DNA of 64,000 bases. Origin: CAYRTD01 sp964528675 (lineage in GTDB: Bacteria; Bacteroidota; Bacteroidia; Bacteroidales; GCA-2748055). The position numbers and the translations under genes are program-made. The stretch spans positions 1 to 64,000 of the forward strand of contig CAZGTU010000006.1 in the NCBI GenBank assembly GCA_964528675.1, written 5' to 3'. Under the pieces are notes generated by a model. That model worked only from the letters and a program-made list of their open reading frames with translations. It was not told the DNA's origin and made no database searches. Positions 8,341 through 18,306 of the stretch are shown in pieces. Position 1 is the first letter of the stretch. Each line of letters begins with the position of its first letter.

Positions 8341-8880
8341 ATGAAAAGAAAATCAAATTCGATGTTTTTACCTGCTCTAACTTACGCAGGTATTATTATT
8401 GGTGTTCTGATCATTCATACCATAGTGATGGACATCTTTGAGTTATATTTCTCCACCTACAACAATATTGCCGGGGTGGCATTACCTCTTATTGGTGTAG
8501 GGGTGGCAATATATGGATACAGGAAAGAGTATAATAACAATTATATAAGTTATCAGAAAGCACTTGGTTTTGGTGTGCTGGTATCTTTCTTAATTGCATT
8601 AATTATGTCTGTATTCTCATTCATTTATACCAAATATTTCAATCCGGAATTAATTGAAATCGGACGAAGAATGGCCGAAGAGAGATTAATTGCCAGGGGC
8701 ATATCGGATGAAATGATCGAACAGGCAATGGAACAGCAAAAAAGATTTCAGACGCCATTTATTATGATACTTTCAGGAACATTAATGTTAACTTTGTTTG
8801 GCACAATTTTCAGTTTAATTGCAGCCGCATTTCTTAAAAATGAACCTAAAGATCCTTTTACAGAAACAGAAGTTGAATAG
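8341..8880 (+). CDS. DUF4199 family membrane protein
   Basis: 179 aa, hydrophobic, with four likely membrane segments (about residues 8-30, 42-60, 75-97 and 137-162). A charged helical stretch between segments 3 and 4 (around 105-133) contains ARGISDEMIEQAMEQQ. The order of segments and the final short acidic tail agree with DUF4199, a family common in Bacteroidota. Function is not known. It is the first gene of a likely three-gene operon: only 6 bases separate it from the family-2 glycosyltransferase, so a role near cell-envelope glycan or glycolipid synthesis is possible but unproven. Confidence 0.8.
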   Translation: MKRKSNSMFLPALTYAGIIIGVLIIHTIVMDIFELYFSTYNNIAGVALPLIGVGVAIYGYRKEYNNNYISYQKALGFGVLVSFLIALIMSVFSFIYTKYFNPELIEIGRRMAEERLIARGISDEMIEQAMEQQKRFQTPFIMILSGTLMLTLFGTIFSLIAAAFLKNEPKDPFTETEVE

Positions 8881-8886
8881 TTAATT

Positions 8887-9849
8887 ATGGATATATCGAT
8901 AGTAATTCCACTTTATAACGAAGAAGAATCCCTTCCGGAACTGAGCAATTGGATTGACCGGGTTTGTAAAAAGCATGAATTCAGCTATGAAATTGTAATG
9001 GTGGATGATGGGAGTTCAGATGATTCATGGAAAGTAATAAACGACCTTTCAGGAAAAAACAAGAACATTAAAGCTTACAGATTCAGAAGAAATTATGGAA
9101 AATCGGCTGCCCTGCACATTGGTTTTAAGTACGCAGAAGGAGAAGTGATCATTACCATGGATGCAGATCTCCAGGACAGTCCTGATGAAATCCCGGACCT
9201 TTACACTATGATAGCAGAAAAAGGCTATGATGTGGTTTCAGGCTGGAAAAAAAAGCGTTATGATCCGATTTCCAAAACCATCCCAAGTAAATTCTTTAAC
9301 TGGACTGCCAGAAAAGTTACAGGAATAAAACTGCATGATTTTAATTGCGGATTGAAAGCTTATAAAAAGAAAGTGGTGAAATCCATTGAAGTATATGGTG
9401 AAATGCATCGCTATATCCCGGTAATGGCAAAAAGAGCAGGTTTTTCCAAAATCGGAGAAAAGGTCGTACAGCATCAAAAAAGAAAATACGGGATCACCAA
9501 ATTCGGGTTGGAAAGGTTTATCAATGGTTTTCTTGACCTGATGACTATTTCCTTTATTTCCCGTTTTGGGAAGAGACCCATGCATATGTTCGGAACTCTG
9601 GGTACACTCATGTTCCTTATTGGATTTTTAGCTGCTGCATGGCTGGGTGCGCAAAAACTATATTTATTAAAAAAAGGAGTACCCACCATTCTCATTGCCG
9701 ACAGTCCCTATTTTTATCTCGCACTTACTGCTATGATCATAGGAACACAATTATTTGTCAGTGGATTCCTCGGCGAGCTGGTTTCCAGAAACTCCTCTGA
9801 AAGAAATACCTATTTTATTGACGAAATATTAAATTCCCCGGAACAGTGA
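8887..9849 (+). CDS. Family 2 glycosyltransferase, GtrB/DPM1-like, with C-terminal membrane segments
   Basis: 320 aa. The N-terminal GT-A domain starts IVIPLYNEEESLP, with nucleotide-binding DDGSSDDSW (40-48) and the metal-binding DAD in MDADLQDSPDE (92-94). Two C-terminal transmembrane segments (about 234-256 and 275-295) match polyprenyl-phosphate sugar transferases such as GtrB and ArnC. It would transfer a sugar from a nucleotide donor to a lipid carrier at the inner membrane; the sugar cannot be told. Its stop overlaps the GTG start of the next glycosyltransferase by 4 bases, indicating translational coupling. Confidence 0.88.
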   Translation: MDISIVIPLYNEEESLPELSNWIDRVCKKHEFSYEIVMVDDGSSDDSWKVINDLSGKNKNIKAYRFRRNYGKSAALHIGFKYAEGEVIITMDADLQDSPDEIPDLYTMIAEKGYDVVSGWKKKRYDPISKTIPSKFFNWTARKVTGIKLHDFNCGLKAYKKKVVKSIEVYGEMHRYIPVMAKRAGFSKIGEKVVQHQKRKYGITKFGLERFINGFLDLMTISFISRFGKRPMHMFGTLGTLMFLIGFLAAAWLGAQKLYLLKKGVPTILIADSPYFYLALTAMIIGTQLFVSGFLGELVSRNSSERNTYFIDEILNSPEQ

Positions 9850-10967
9850 AAATCGTAAGCATAGGACCGGCACATCCCCTGAGGGGAGGAATCGCTAAAT
9901 TCAATGAAGCCCTCTCAGCAACTCTTGTTGCAAAAGGGCATGACATCAAAATTTTCTCATACCGATACCAGTATCCGTCTTTCATTTTTCCGGGTGAAAC
10001 CCAGTATTCCACTGAAAAACCTATACTTCAGCTTAATATTGAAAATAATATTCATTCTCTGAATTTTCTTTCATGGAAAATTTCTGCCTGGAAAATCTAT
10101 AAAGAATCCCCAGACCTGGTTATTGTTCACTACTGGATGCCATTTTTTGCTCCGGTATTAAGCAGCATTTTGAAATTTTTAAAACGTCGTTCTGTTAAAG
10201 TGATCCTCCTTGCGCATAATTTGATCCCACATGAAAAGCAACCCGGAACCGAATTTTTTACCGGGAAGCTCCTGAAACAAATTAAGGGAATGGTATGTCT
10301 TTCTGCTTCAGTTGTTGAAGATGCTCATTACTTCAGACCAAATTTACCGGTAGAATTATTACCTCATCCGGTTTATAATATCTATGGCGAAAAAGTTGAC
10401 AGACAGGAAGCATTGCAAAAATTAAATCTCAGCAAGGAACATAAGTATCTTCTATTCTTCGGGTTAATCAGGAAATATAAAGGACTGGACCTTCTGCTTC
10501 GTGCTCTTCCCCTGGTAAAAGAAAAAGGATGGAAACTTATTATTGCTGGTGAATTCTATGAAAACAGGGAAGGTTACGATGCTATAATAGATAAATACAG
10601 TCTGGAGGAAAAAACCATTATTTATGATAAATATATCCCCGACAGAGAGGTTGGACTCTTATTTTCCGTGGCAGATCTGGTAGTGCAACCATACCGCACT
10701 GCCACACAGAGTGGTGTTACGCAGATTTCCTATTATTTCGGTATCCCAATGATTGTTACCAATGTTGGAGGTTTACCGGAGATTGTGGACCACGGCAAAA
10801 CCGGTTATGTAGTTCCTCCCGAGCCTCACTGGATTGCAAAAGCCATTGACGAGTTTTATTCCCGAAACGATCATGATGAGATGGAAAAGGCAGTTCTTGA
10901 AAAAAAAGAGGAATATTCATGGGAATTTTTTGCCGAAAGATTAATGAAGTTCGTCGAAGAACTTTAA
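9846..10967 (+). CDS. Family 4 glycosyltransferase (GT-B fold)
   Basis: 373 aa, starting at GTG that overlaps the preceding stop. The N-terminus has the glycine-rich loop PAHPLRGGIAKFNEAL typical of GT4 acceptor domains. The C-terminal donor domain contains LLFFGLIRKYKGLDLLL and the sugar-nucleotide region QPYRTATQSGVTQISYYFGI followed by GGLPEIVDHGKTG, the EX7E-like area. No signal peptide or membrane span. It probably acts on the same glycan or glycolipid as the neighbouring family-2 enzyme. The neighbour on the other strand ends 4 bases beyond its stop. Confidence 0.88.
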   Translation: MKIVSIGPAHPLRGGIAKFNEALSATLVAKGHDIKIFSYRYQYPSFIFPGETQYSTEKPILQLNIENNIHSLNFLSWKISAWKIYKESPDLVIVHYWMPFFAPVLSSILKFLKRRSVKVILLAHNLIPHEKQPGTEFFTGKLLKQIKGMVCLSASVVEDAHYFRPNLPVELLPHPVYNIYGEKVDRQEALQKLNLSKEHKYLLFFGLIRKYKGLDLLLRALPLVKEKGWKLIIAGEFYENREGYDAIIDKYSLEEKTIIYDKYIPDREVGLLFSVADLVVQPYRTATQSGVTQISYYFGIPMIVTNVGGLPEIVDHGKTGYVVPPEPHWIAKAIDEFYSRNDHDEMEKAVLEKKEEYSWEFFAERLMKFVEEL

Positions 10968-10971
10968 AATA

Positions 10972-11424
10972 TCAATGCTTTTTCAGTCTGCTTAAAACAT
11001 ATCTATCGATGGGGAAACTTAATTCCTCCGTATTGACCCTGTCCGGATGGATCCAGCGAAATGACTGATTGCCGTTTATTTTTTCATCAAAATCAAATGG
11101 TTCATCAGATAACTTGAATTTCGGTGCTTCTTTTAATCGTATCTTGTAATAAATACTGATTAACTGATGATCTTCATAAAAAAGCGCCTTTTGAAAAAAA
11201 CCGGTGGTATAAAAATGAGAAATAATTTCAATCTCCTGGCCAAACTCTTCAATAGCTTCCCTTTTAATACAATCTTCCGGACCCTCCCCGAATTTTAAAC
11301 CGCCTCCGGGAAATTTTGTCATAAACCTATCGAGAACATATTCATCAGATATTAATACCTCTCCCTTATCATTGAATAGTAATCCATACACGCGAAGGTT
11401 AAAATGTCGAATTTCTTTAGTCAT
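10972..11424 (-). CDS. Nudix hydrolase
   Basis: 150 aa with a perfect Nudix box, Gx5Ex7REUxEExGU, running from G41 through E47, R55-E56 and E59-E60 to G62 and Q63. It should hydrolyse a nucleoside diphosphate linked to another moiety, with Mg2+. The substrate cannot be assigned from sequence. Its start overlaps the end of miaA by 8 bases, so the two are translationally coupled and probably belong to one operon with the two genes further upstream. Confidence 0.9.
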   Translation of the reverse strand: MTKEIRHFNLRVYGLLFNDKGEVLISDEYVLDRFMTKFPGGGLKFGEGPEDCIKREAIEEFGQEIEIISHFYTTGFFQKALFYEDHQLISIYYKIRLKEAPKFKLSDEPFDFDEKINGNQSFRWIHPDRVNTEELSFPIDRYVLSRLKKH

Positions 11425-12316
11425 TCATGATAAAATTTAATATTTCCTCAATCTGATCTGTACTGAACCATTTATACTCCTTATCCTTTCTGAACCAGGT
11501 GATTTGTTTTCTTGCATATTTCCGGGTATTTGCCTTTATAACCTCAATAGCCTGATTAAGGGTATATAAGCCCTCAAGATAGGCAAAAAGCTCTCTATAG
11601 CCAACAGTCTTCAAGGCATTTCTGTCCCTGTAAGGATAAAGTTCTTTTGCTTCATCAATCCATCCGGCCTCTATCATTTTATCTGTCCTCTTATTTATTC
11701 GTTCATATAACTCTGTTCTATCAATATTCAGCACAATAAGCTTCTGCCTGAAATCCCTTTTCTTTTCCGGTTGGTTAAGAAATGAAGAATAAGGTTTTCC
11801 CGTTAAAAGACAAATTTCCAGTGCTTTTTGAACTCTCTTGGGATTTTTAAGGTCAATTCGCTGATAGGTCTCCGGATCCAGTATTTTTAATTCTTTTCTT
11901 AAACTTTCCAATCCCTCTTTTTCCAGTCTGTTCTGAATTTGTGTCCTGAGTTTCATGTCAATTTCCGGCAACTCGTCAATGCCTTTTCTTACAACATCTA
12001 TGTACAATCCGGTTCCTCCGCATAAAATCACTTTATCATATTTTTCAAAAAGTGTTTTTAATCTCCCCAGAACTTCCTGTTCATACATGCTTGCATTATA
12101 GTAATCATGAATGCTTTTTGTCTGAATAAAATGATGTTTAACCGCTTTTAGTTGCTCTGATGATGGAACAGCAGTCCCAATAGACATTTCTTTATAGATC
12201 TGCCGGGAATCTGCCGAAATAATCTCCGTTCCAAGCTTTTTTGCTATTTCAATACTGATTTGCGTCTTTCCTACTCCGGTAGGACCTGCAATAATGATAA
12301 GTTCTTTATTCGTCAA
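11417..12316 (-). CDS. miaA: tRNA dimethylallyltransferase
   Basis: Adds a dimethylallyl group to N6 of A37 in tRNAs that read UNN codons. 299 aa. The P-loop is GPTGVGKT (11-18). SADSRQIYKEMSIGTA contains the DSR motif (36-38). VILCGGTGLYIDVV and the C-terminal KYARKQITWFRKD, which contacts the tRNA, are both present. Length and motif order are standard. It overlaps the next gene upstream by 11 bases and the Nudix gene downstream by 8, so all are tightly coupled. Confidence 0.95.
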   Translation of the reverse strand: MTNKELIIIAGPTGVGKTQISIEIAKKLGTEIISADSRQIYKEMSIGTAVPSSEQLKAVKHHFIQTKSIHDYYNASMYEQEVLGRLKTLFEKYDKVILCGGTGLYIDVVRKGIDELPEIDMKLRTQIQNRLEKEGLESLRKELKILDPETYQRIDLKNPKRVQKALEICLLTGKPYSSFLNQPEKKRDFRQKLIVLNIDRTELYERINKRTDKMIEAGWIDEAKELYPYRDRNALKTVGYRELFAYLEGLYTLNQAIEVIKANTRKYARKQITWFRKDKEYKWFSTDQIEEILNFIMND

Positions 12317-12758
12317 AGTTTAGATCTTCAAAACTGGTGTCATCTATTAACAATTGTCTTGGAGGTGATCCCTTTTCCAGGGTGATCAACGGATATGCAT
12401 GTTTTTCTCTTTTTTCATGAGCGTCAATTAATTCTACAAACAATAACCGTTCATTAAAAAAATCAAAAATATAGAGTAATCTTTGTCTTGGTTCTTTAAT
12501 AAAGTCGTTCAGATAAGTTTTGTCCATTACATGGACCTTTACATCGCTTCCTCCTTCCGACATATCAAATAAAGTGATTTCTTCAAGCTTTTCCCATTTT
12601 TCATTACTTATAAAAAAACTTGCAATTTGTGATTTATCGTAGTTCAGATTATGGGTAATCGCCCGGTGAAAATCATAAAATGTCTGATCAGAGAGTAATT
12701 CAATGTCTCTGATAAAATCTTTTTCCTCGTTTGATATAAGCCTGAACTTAAATACCAT
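12306..12758 (-). CDS. PRiA4_ORF3-like domain protein
   Basis: 150 aa. It begins MVFKFRLISNEEKDFIRDIEL and continues TFYDFHRAITHNLNYD, then FFISNEKWEKLEEITLFDM and LLYIFDFFNERLLFVEL. This order matches the plasmid pRiA4b ORF-3-like family, in Bacteroidota often annotated as IS1096 passenger TnpR-like. Despite that name there is no transposase nearby and the gene sits in a housekeeping operon just before miaA (11-base overlap). The C-terminus is acidic (DDTSFEDLNFDE). Molecular function is unknown. Confidence 0.7.
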   Translation of the reverse strand: MVFKFRLISNEEKDFIRDIELLSDQTFYDFHRAITHNLNYDKSQIASFFISNEKWEKLEEITLFDMSEGGSDVKVHVMDKTYLNDFIKEPRQRLLYIFDFFNERLLFVELIDAHEKREKHAYPLITLEKGSPPRQLLIDDTSFEDLNFDE

Positions 12759-12767
12759 AATTAAAGC

Positions 12768-13847
12768 TTATTTTTCATACAAGTTAAACAAAAATTTCAA
12801 GGTGTCAATATTATCAGCATAGTCAAATAATTCAGGAAATTGTGATTTTCCAAAGGGGGTAGTTTTGGGGATCTCCGTCATTCCTGAAACGACACATTGT
12901 ATCTTATCATATTGACGACCGATTTCGTCAACTGTCTCATTTAAATTATTATATCTTTCATAATATAAACAACCAACAGGACTTGAAAAAGATCTCTCCT
13001 CTTTCAGAATTAAGAAACCATTATCATAAATGGGTACCTGGTTAACAAGATGAACTGCTTTTTGATAATCATAATTGTTGGCATATTTAGTATGCTGATA
13101 TAAATAAGCATAATGCTCAATGTAAGGATAAAATTTTTCAGGAGTGAAATCTTCGGGAATAAATAATTTTGAAACGCTCCGGCAACCCAGTCCAAAATAT
13201 AGAAAAATATCATCTCCAAGGGCCTTGATATTTTTCTCAGATTCATCTCCGGAAAGAACCGCCACTGAATTCCTGTTTTTCCTTATTATATTGGGATATT
13301 TGCCAAAATAATAATCAAAATATCTGGCAGTATTATCCGACCCGGTGGCGATCACAGCATCGATACCGGAAAGTCTTTCTTCCTCCAAAAGTATCCACCG
13401 GTTTCCGGTTTCACTGTCTATTTCGCTGATAATTTCTTTTAATATGGGATACATCACACGATCCTTTGATGACAGTTTTGAAACCGCGCAATGGCCGCTA
13501 ACCAGTATACATAAAACATCATGAAAACCAACCAGGGGAATGTTTCCTGCAAGTACCAGTCCCACCTTTTTAACCGGATTTTTATATCCATCAGCTTCAG
13601 AATAAGAAGACAACCAATCAGCAAGTTTATTTTGATTCAGCAAATCTCCCCATGCTTTGAGATTTATCAACTGAAAATCTCTTGTAAACCAGGGATTTTC
13701 CGCCTCAGATTTAATTATCCCTTCTCTTAACTTTTTGTTTAATGAATCCTTATGCTTTACTCCTGCTATTTCCTTTTCATAAAATTCACAAATTATTTTT
13801 CCAAGCCGGCTAAAAACTTCTATTTGCTTTTCGATGTTAGTAGTCAT
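12768..13847 (-). CDS. Acyl-CoA reductase, LuxC family
   Basis: 359 aa, related to the LuxC fatty-acid reductase / aldehyde dehydrogenase superfamily. VGLVLAGNIPLVGFHDVL is the nucleotide-binding segment. The cysteine in FGLGCRSVSKLFIP (near residue 221) is the likely acyl-thioester nucleophile. IATGSDNTARYFDYYF is another family signature. It would reduce an acyl-CoA or acyl thioester to the aldehyde with NAD(P)H; the physiological substrate in Bacteroidota is not clear. There are no lux genes nearby. It ends 9 bases before the PRiA4_ORF3-like gene and is probably the first gene of that cluster. Confidence 0.8.
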   Translation of the reverse strand: MTTNIEKQIEVFSRLGKIICEFYEKEIAGVKHKDSLNKKLREGIIKSEAENPWFTRDFQLINLKAWGDLLNQNKLADWLSSYSEADGYKNPVKKVGLVLAGNIPLVGFHDVLCILVSGHCAVSKLSSKDRVMYPILKEIISEIDSETGNRWILLEEERLSGIDAVIATGSDNTARYFDYYFGKYPNIIRKNRNSVAVLSGDESEKNIKALGDDIFLYFGLGCRSVSKLFIPEDFTPEKFYPYIEHYAYLYQHTKYANNYDYQKAVHLVNQVPIYDNGFLILKEERSFSSPVGCLYYERYNNLNETVDEIGRQYDKIQCVVSGMTEIPKTTPFGKSQFPELFDYADNIDTLKFLFNLYEK

Positions 13848-13977
13848 AATAAAAGAAAAAGTATTAATCTAAAAAATATCAACATCAGGTATCAAGCTGA
13901 AGTGGTAAATTCGTATTTTTATTGAACATTTTAAAAAAGGCCTGATTCCTAATTAATAAATGCAAAGGTATTAAATT

Positions 13978-15981
13978 ATGCATGTAGAGTTCCATCTTCT
14001 TCAGGATATTGTTATCATTTTTGCCCTGGCAAGTTTCGTGATATGGCTTTTTCACAGGCTAAAAATTCCATCCATTATCGGATTCCTTCTCACAGGGGTT
14101 CTTACCGGTCCTCATGCCTTTGGCCTTGTTCAGAGTGTGGAAGAAATTGAAATACTTGCTGAAATCGGAGTGATATTATTGCTTTTCACAATAGGAATTG
14201 AATTTTCATTGAAAAGCCTGATTCAATCCCGACGGCTGGTTTTTCTGGGAGGTTTTCTCCAGGTGTTTCTTACAGGAGCGTTAACATTTGGCATCAGTGT
14301 TCTTGCAGGAAGAGAAATTCCCCAGGCGATATTTTTCGGTTTTCTTGTTGCTCTCTCCAGTACTGCTGTAGTTCTGAAAATTTTGCAGGAAAGAGCAGAA
14401 ATGAACAAAGATTACGGAAAATTTTCTGTTGGTGTATTGATATTTCAGGACCTGATCATTGTTCCTATGATCCTTATCGTTCCCTTGTTATCAGGGGAAT
14501 CCACAAATATAGGACAGGATATAGGAATGTTGATCGTCAAAGTTGCAGGTGTCATGGCTCTGACATGGATCGGGGCACGTTTTTTTGTACCCTGGATGCT
14601 TCACCAGGTAGCCCGCACGAAAAGCCAGGAGTTATTTTTGCTCACTGTCTTAATGTTCGGACTTGCTGTTGCATGGACTACTTCATCCATAGGTCTTTCC
14701 CTGGCATTAGGAGCTTTTCTTGCCGGTCTGGTTATTTCTGAATCAGATTATTCACATCAGGCTTTCGGGAATATTATCCCATTGAGAGATATCTTTATAA
14801 GCTTCTTTTTTGTTTCAATAGGGATGCTATTTAATATTGCTTTTGTAATTGAAAATCCCCTTCTCATATTGATTGCGACACTGGTAGTATTATTTGTAAA
14901 AACATTTATTTCAGGATTGGTCGCTTTTATTCTGGGCTTTCCTTTTAAAACAACAGTTATGGCAGGGCTTGCTATAAGCCAGGTTGGCGAATTTTCTTTT
15001 GTTCTTGCCCAATTTGGTCTTAATAATGGTTTAATGGACAATTATTTTTTCCAGGTGTTCATCACTGTTTCTGTGCTCACTATGTCTCTCACTCCTTTTA
15101 TTATCATGGGATCACCAAAATTTGCAGACTTAATAAGCAGGCTGCCACTGCCTCAATTTATACTTCGCGAAAAAATGTCTCAGACAGCTATTGAATCTCC
15201 CATGCTGAATAATCACCTTGTAATAGTCGGCATGGGACTCCATGGGAACAATGTAGCCCTTGCTGCTGAAAAAGCGGGAATCAGTCATGTAATCCTTGAT
15301 TTTGATCCTGATATAGTTAAAAATGAGAAAAAACAAGGGAAAAACATATATTTCGGGGATGCATCCCGTGCAGAAGTTCTGAAACATGTAAATATTGAAA
15401 ATGCGGAAGTGATCGTCATTACCCCATCCAATTCTGCTGCAATTTACAGCATCACTGAACTATCAAGGCAATTAAACGCTCGTGCGCATATCATTGTAAG
15501 GGCCAAACATATGGTAGATGTGGAAGATCTCTATAAGCTTGGCGCCAATGAGATTATTCCAGAAGAATTTGAAACTTCGGTGGAGATTTTCTCCCGTGTA
15601 CTCAAAAAATACCTGGTTCCCAAAGACGAAATTGAAAAGTTGATCACAGGCTTACGATCCGATGGCTATGAGATCCTGAGAACTCTGGCTCAAACTGAAG
15701 AGGCTGTAAACGAATTAAAAGTCCATTTTCCTGATCTTGAAGTTTCTGCTTTGAAGGTTCATGAGCAGTCCCCTATCATCAATAAAAATATTTCAGAAAT
15801 AAAGCTACAGGCCGATTTTGGACTAAGCATTGTAGCCATGAGGAAAAATGAGCAAAACAAAATAAATCCGGATCCATTGACCCGGATAGAAGCAAATGAT
15901 ATTTTGTATGTTCTGGGTACTCCTCACCAGATAGCCTGTGCTACAAGTCTTTTTGAAGAAGGAACTGATCCGGAATGTTGA
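13978..15981 (+). CDS. Kef-type cation:proton antiporter (CPA2) with TrkA-N and TrkA-C domains
   Basis: 667 aa. The N-terminal CPA2 domain (about 1-385) has some twelve membrane segments, including LKIPSIIGFLLTGVLTGPHA and the ion-site region ALSSTAVVLKIL. A TrkA-N Rossmann domain follows (about 411-525, VIVGMGLHGNNVA), and the extreme C-terminus (about 575-660) is a TrkA-C ligand-binding domain. It most likely exchanges K+ (or Na+) for H+ across the inner membrane, gated by NAD(H) or another ligand. It is a single gene, convergent with aconitase 34 bases away. The residues of KefC that sense glutathione cannot be judged here. Confidence 0.9.
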   Translation: MHVEFHLLQDIVIIFALASFVIWLFHRLKIPSIIGFLLTGVLTGPHAFGLVQSVEEIEILAEIGVILLLFTIGIEFSLKSLIQSRRLVFLGGFLQVFLTGALTFGISVLAGREIPQAIFFGFLVALSSTAVVLKILQERAEMNKDYGKFSVGVLIFQDLIIVPMILIVPLLSGESTNIGQDIGMLIVKVAGVMALTWIGARFFVPWMLHQVARTKSQELFLLTVLMFGLAVAWTTSSIGLSLALGAFLAGLVISESDYSHQAFGNIIPLRDIFISFFFVSIGMLFNIAFVIENPLLILIATLVVLFVKTFISGLVAFILGFPFKTTVMAGLAISQVGEFSFVLAQFGLNNGLMDNYFFQVFITVSVLTMSLTPFIIMGSPKFADLISRLPLPQFILREKMSQTAIESPMLNNHLVIVGMGLHGNNVALAAEKAGISHVILDFDPDIVKNEKKQGKNIYFGDASRAEVLKHVNIENAEVIVITPSNSAAIYSITELSRQLNARAHIIVRAKHMVDVEDLYKLGANEIIPEEFETSVEIFSRVLKKYLVPKDEIEKLITGLRSDGYEILRTLAQTEEAVNELKVHFPDLEVSALKVHEQSPIINKNISEIKLQADFGLSIVAMRKNEQNKINPDPLTRIEANDILYVLGTPHQIACATSLFEEGTDPEC

Positions 15982-16015
15982 CCTGAAACCGGCAAATTAG
16001 TTACTCAGGTGATAA

Positions 16016-18280
16016 TTATTCGTTCTCCTTTTTAATCAGATTCAGGGCCGATCCTGCTTTGAACCATTCAATCTGGGTTTTATTGTAGGTATGCTCAAGA
16101 GGAATACGATCTTCACTGTCATCTTTATGTTTGGCTGTCAGTGTAAGTTTTGAACCCTGATCAAATTTATCGAGGTCAAGTATATCGAAAGTATCCTCCT
16201 CCTGTATTTTATCATAATCATCCGGATTGACAAAAGTCAGAGCAAGCACTCCCTGTTTTTTCAGATTGGTTTCATGAATTCGGGCAAATGATTTTACGAT
16301 TACCGCACGAACTCCCATAAAACGAGGTTCCATTGCGGCATGCTCACGGGATGAACCTTCGCCGTAATTATCATCGCCAATTATTACTGAGCCAAGTCCC
16401 TTATCCTTGTATATTTTAACGGAATCATAAACCGGCATATATTCACCGGTTATCTGATTTTTCACCAGGTTCGATTTATCATTAAAATAATTAACTGCTC
16501 CAAGCATAAGGTTTTTGGAGATATTTTCCAGGTGGCCCCGATAACGGAGCCATGGGCCCGCCATGGAGATATGATCGGTGGTGCATTTTCCTTTGACCTT
16601 AATAAATAAATGGAGGTCTTTTATATTTTTTCCATCCCATTCCTCAAAGGGTGTGAGAAGCTGCAATCTTTTGGAGTCTTTTTCGACTTTCACGCTAACC
16701 CTGGTACCATCTTTCGCGGGTTCCTGATATCCATTATCCTGAACAGCATAACCCCTTACCGGCATTTCAATGCCACTGGGTTCTTTGAGTTTAATTTCAA
16801 CACCTTCTTCATTTGTGAGAGGGTCTTTCATTGGATTGAATCTCAAATCACCTGCAATAGCAAAAGCAGTGACTATTTCGGGACTTGCTACAAATGCATG
16901 TGTATTGGGATTGCCATCATTCCTTTTAGCGAAATTCCGATTGAAAGAAGTTATGATAGAGTTTTTCTCCTCTTTTTCTGCATTATGACGTGCCCACTGT
17001 CCAATACACGGACCACAGGCATTAGCCAGAACCACCCCGCCGATGTCTTCAAAGGTCTTTAATAAACCATCACGATCGATGGTATATCTGACAAGTTCTG
17101 AGCCGGGTGTCACTGTATATTCGGATTTTACCTTGAGTTTATTGTCAAGAGCCTGCTGTGCAATTGAGGCGGCCCTTGTTATGTCTTCATAGGAGGAATT
17201 TGTACACGAACCGATGAGACCGACTTCTAATTTTGCCGGATAATCATTTTCTTCCACAGCTTTTGCAAATTCAGACAGTGGCCATGCCCTATCGGGAGAA
17301 AAAGGTCCATTTATATGAGGTTCAAGTTCGGATAAGTTAATTTCAATAACTTTATCGAAATATTTCCCGGGGTTATCATAAACTTCACTGTCCCCCGTAA
17401 GATGTTCTTTTACCCCTTCAGCTAAATGGGCAACCTCTTTTCTGTCTGTACCCTCCAGGTAAGATCTCATCTTTTCATCATACCCAAAAAGAGAAGTAGT
17501 AGCCCCGATTTCAGCCCCCATATTACAAATGGTGCCCTTTCCTGTAGCCGAAATTGTATTAGCTCCTTCTCCGAAATATTCCAGAATAAAACCGGTTCCG
17601 CCTTTTACAGACAGAATTCCTGCAACTTTGAGTATAACATCCTTTGCAGCCGTCCAACCACTCATTTTCCCGGTGAGTTTAACACCGATGAGCTTTGGAA
17701 ACTTCAACTCCCAGGGCATACCGGCCATAACATCAACAGCATCTGCACCTCCAACTCCAATAGCTACCATTCCCAATCCTCCTGCATTCACAGTATGAGA
17801 ATCGGTTCCTATCATCATTCCACCGGGAAAGGCGTAATTTTCCAAAACTACCTGGTGTATTATACCTGCACCGGGTTTCCAGAAACCTATTCCATATTTA
17901 TTGGAAACGCTGGAAAGAAAATCAAAAACTTCTTTATTTGCTTCGTTTGCTACTTCAAGATCTTTTTCTGCTCCTACTTTGGCCTGAATGAGATGATCAC
18001 AATGAACAGTTGACGGAACTGCCACCTTGTCCTTTCCTGCCTGCATAAACTGCAACAAAGCCATCTGGGCTGTAGCATCCTGCATGGCTACCCTATCAGG
18101 CCGGAAATAGACATAGTCCTCCCCTCTTTTAAAGTCCTTAATCTTCAAAGACTTATCCAGATGTGAATAGAGAATTTTCTCTGTTAAACTTAAAGGCCGC
18201 TTTAAAATTTCCTTGGCTTGTTTTACCTTTGAAGGAAATTCTTCATACTTTTTCCGGATCATTTGAAGATCGAATATCAT
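16016..18280 (-). CDS. acn: Aconitate hydratase
   Basis: Interconverts citrate and isocitrate. 754 aa from the chosen start, the length of the mitochondrial-type aconitase found in Bacteroidota. The [4Fe-4S] ligands are the cysteine in GSCTNSSYED (near 358) and the pair in ACGPCIGQW (near 421 and 424). The swivelling C-terminal domain has GDDNYGEGSSREHAA. The frame is open up to 18340, but that extension is a hydrophobic stretch unlike the family, and a promoter -7 element lies at 18307-18314. MIFDLQMIRKKY at 18280 matches the family start. Confidence 0.94.
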   Translation of the reverse strand: MIFDLQMIRKKYEEFPSKVKQAKEILKRPLSLTEKILYSHLDKSLKIKDFKRGEDYVYFRPDRVAMQDATAQMALLQFMQAGKDKVAVPSTVHCDHLIQAKVGAEKDLEVANEANKEVFDFLSSVSNKYGIGFWKPGAGIIHQVVLENYAFPGGMMIGTDSHTVNAGGLGMVAIGVGGADAVDVMAGMPWELKFPKLIGVKLTGKMSGWTAAKDVILKVAGILSVKGGTGFILEYFGEGANTISATGKGTICNMGAEIGATTSLFGYDEKMRSYLEGTDRKEVAHLAEGVKEHLTGDSEVYDNPGKYFDKVIEINLSELEPHINGPFSPDRAWPLSEFAKAVEENDYPAKLEVGLIGSCTNSSYEDITRAASIAQQALDNKLKVKSEYTVTPGSELVRYTIDRDGLLKTFEDIGGVVLANACGPCIGQWARHNAEKEEKNSIITSFNRNFAKRNDGNPNTHAFVASPEIVTAFAIAGDLRFNPMKDPLTNEEGVEIKLKEPSGIEMPVRGYAVQDNGYQEPAKDGTRVSVKVEKDSKRLQLLTPFEEWDGKNIKDLHLFIKVKGKCTTDHISMAGPWLRYRGHLENISKNLMLGAVNYFNDKSNLVKNQITGEYMPVYDSVKIYKDKGLGSVIIGDDNYGEGSSREHAAMEPRFMGVRAVIVKSFARIHETNLKKQGVLALTFVNPDDYDKIQEEDTFDILDLDKFDQGSKLTLTAKHKDDSEDRIPLEHTYNKTQIEWFKAGSALNLIKKENE

Positions 18281-18306
18281 GGTTTCGTGTTTTAAAATTA
18301 CAATGA

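Noticed and set aside
12306..12758. Mobile element remnant suggested by the family name of the PRiA4_ORF3-like gene
   Set aside because: No transposase, inverted ends or target duplication are present and the gene overlaps miaA in an operon.
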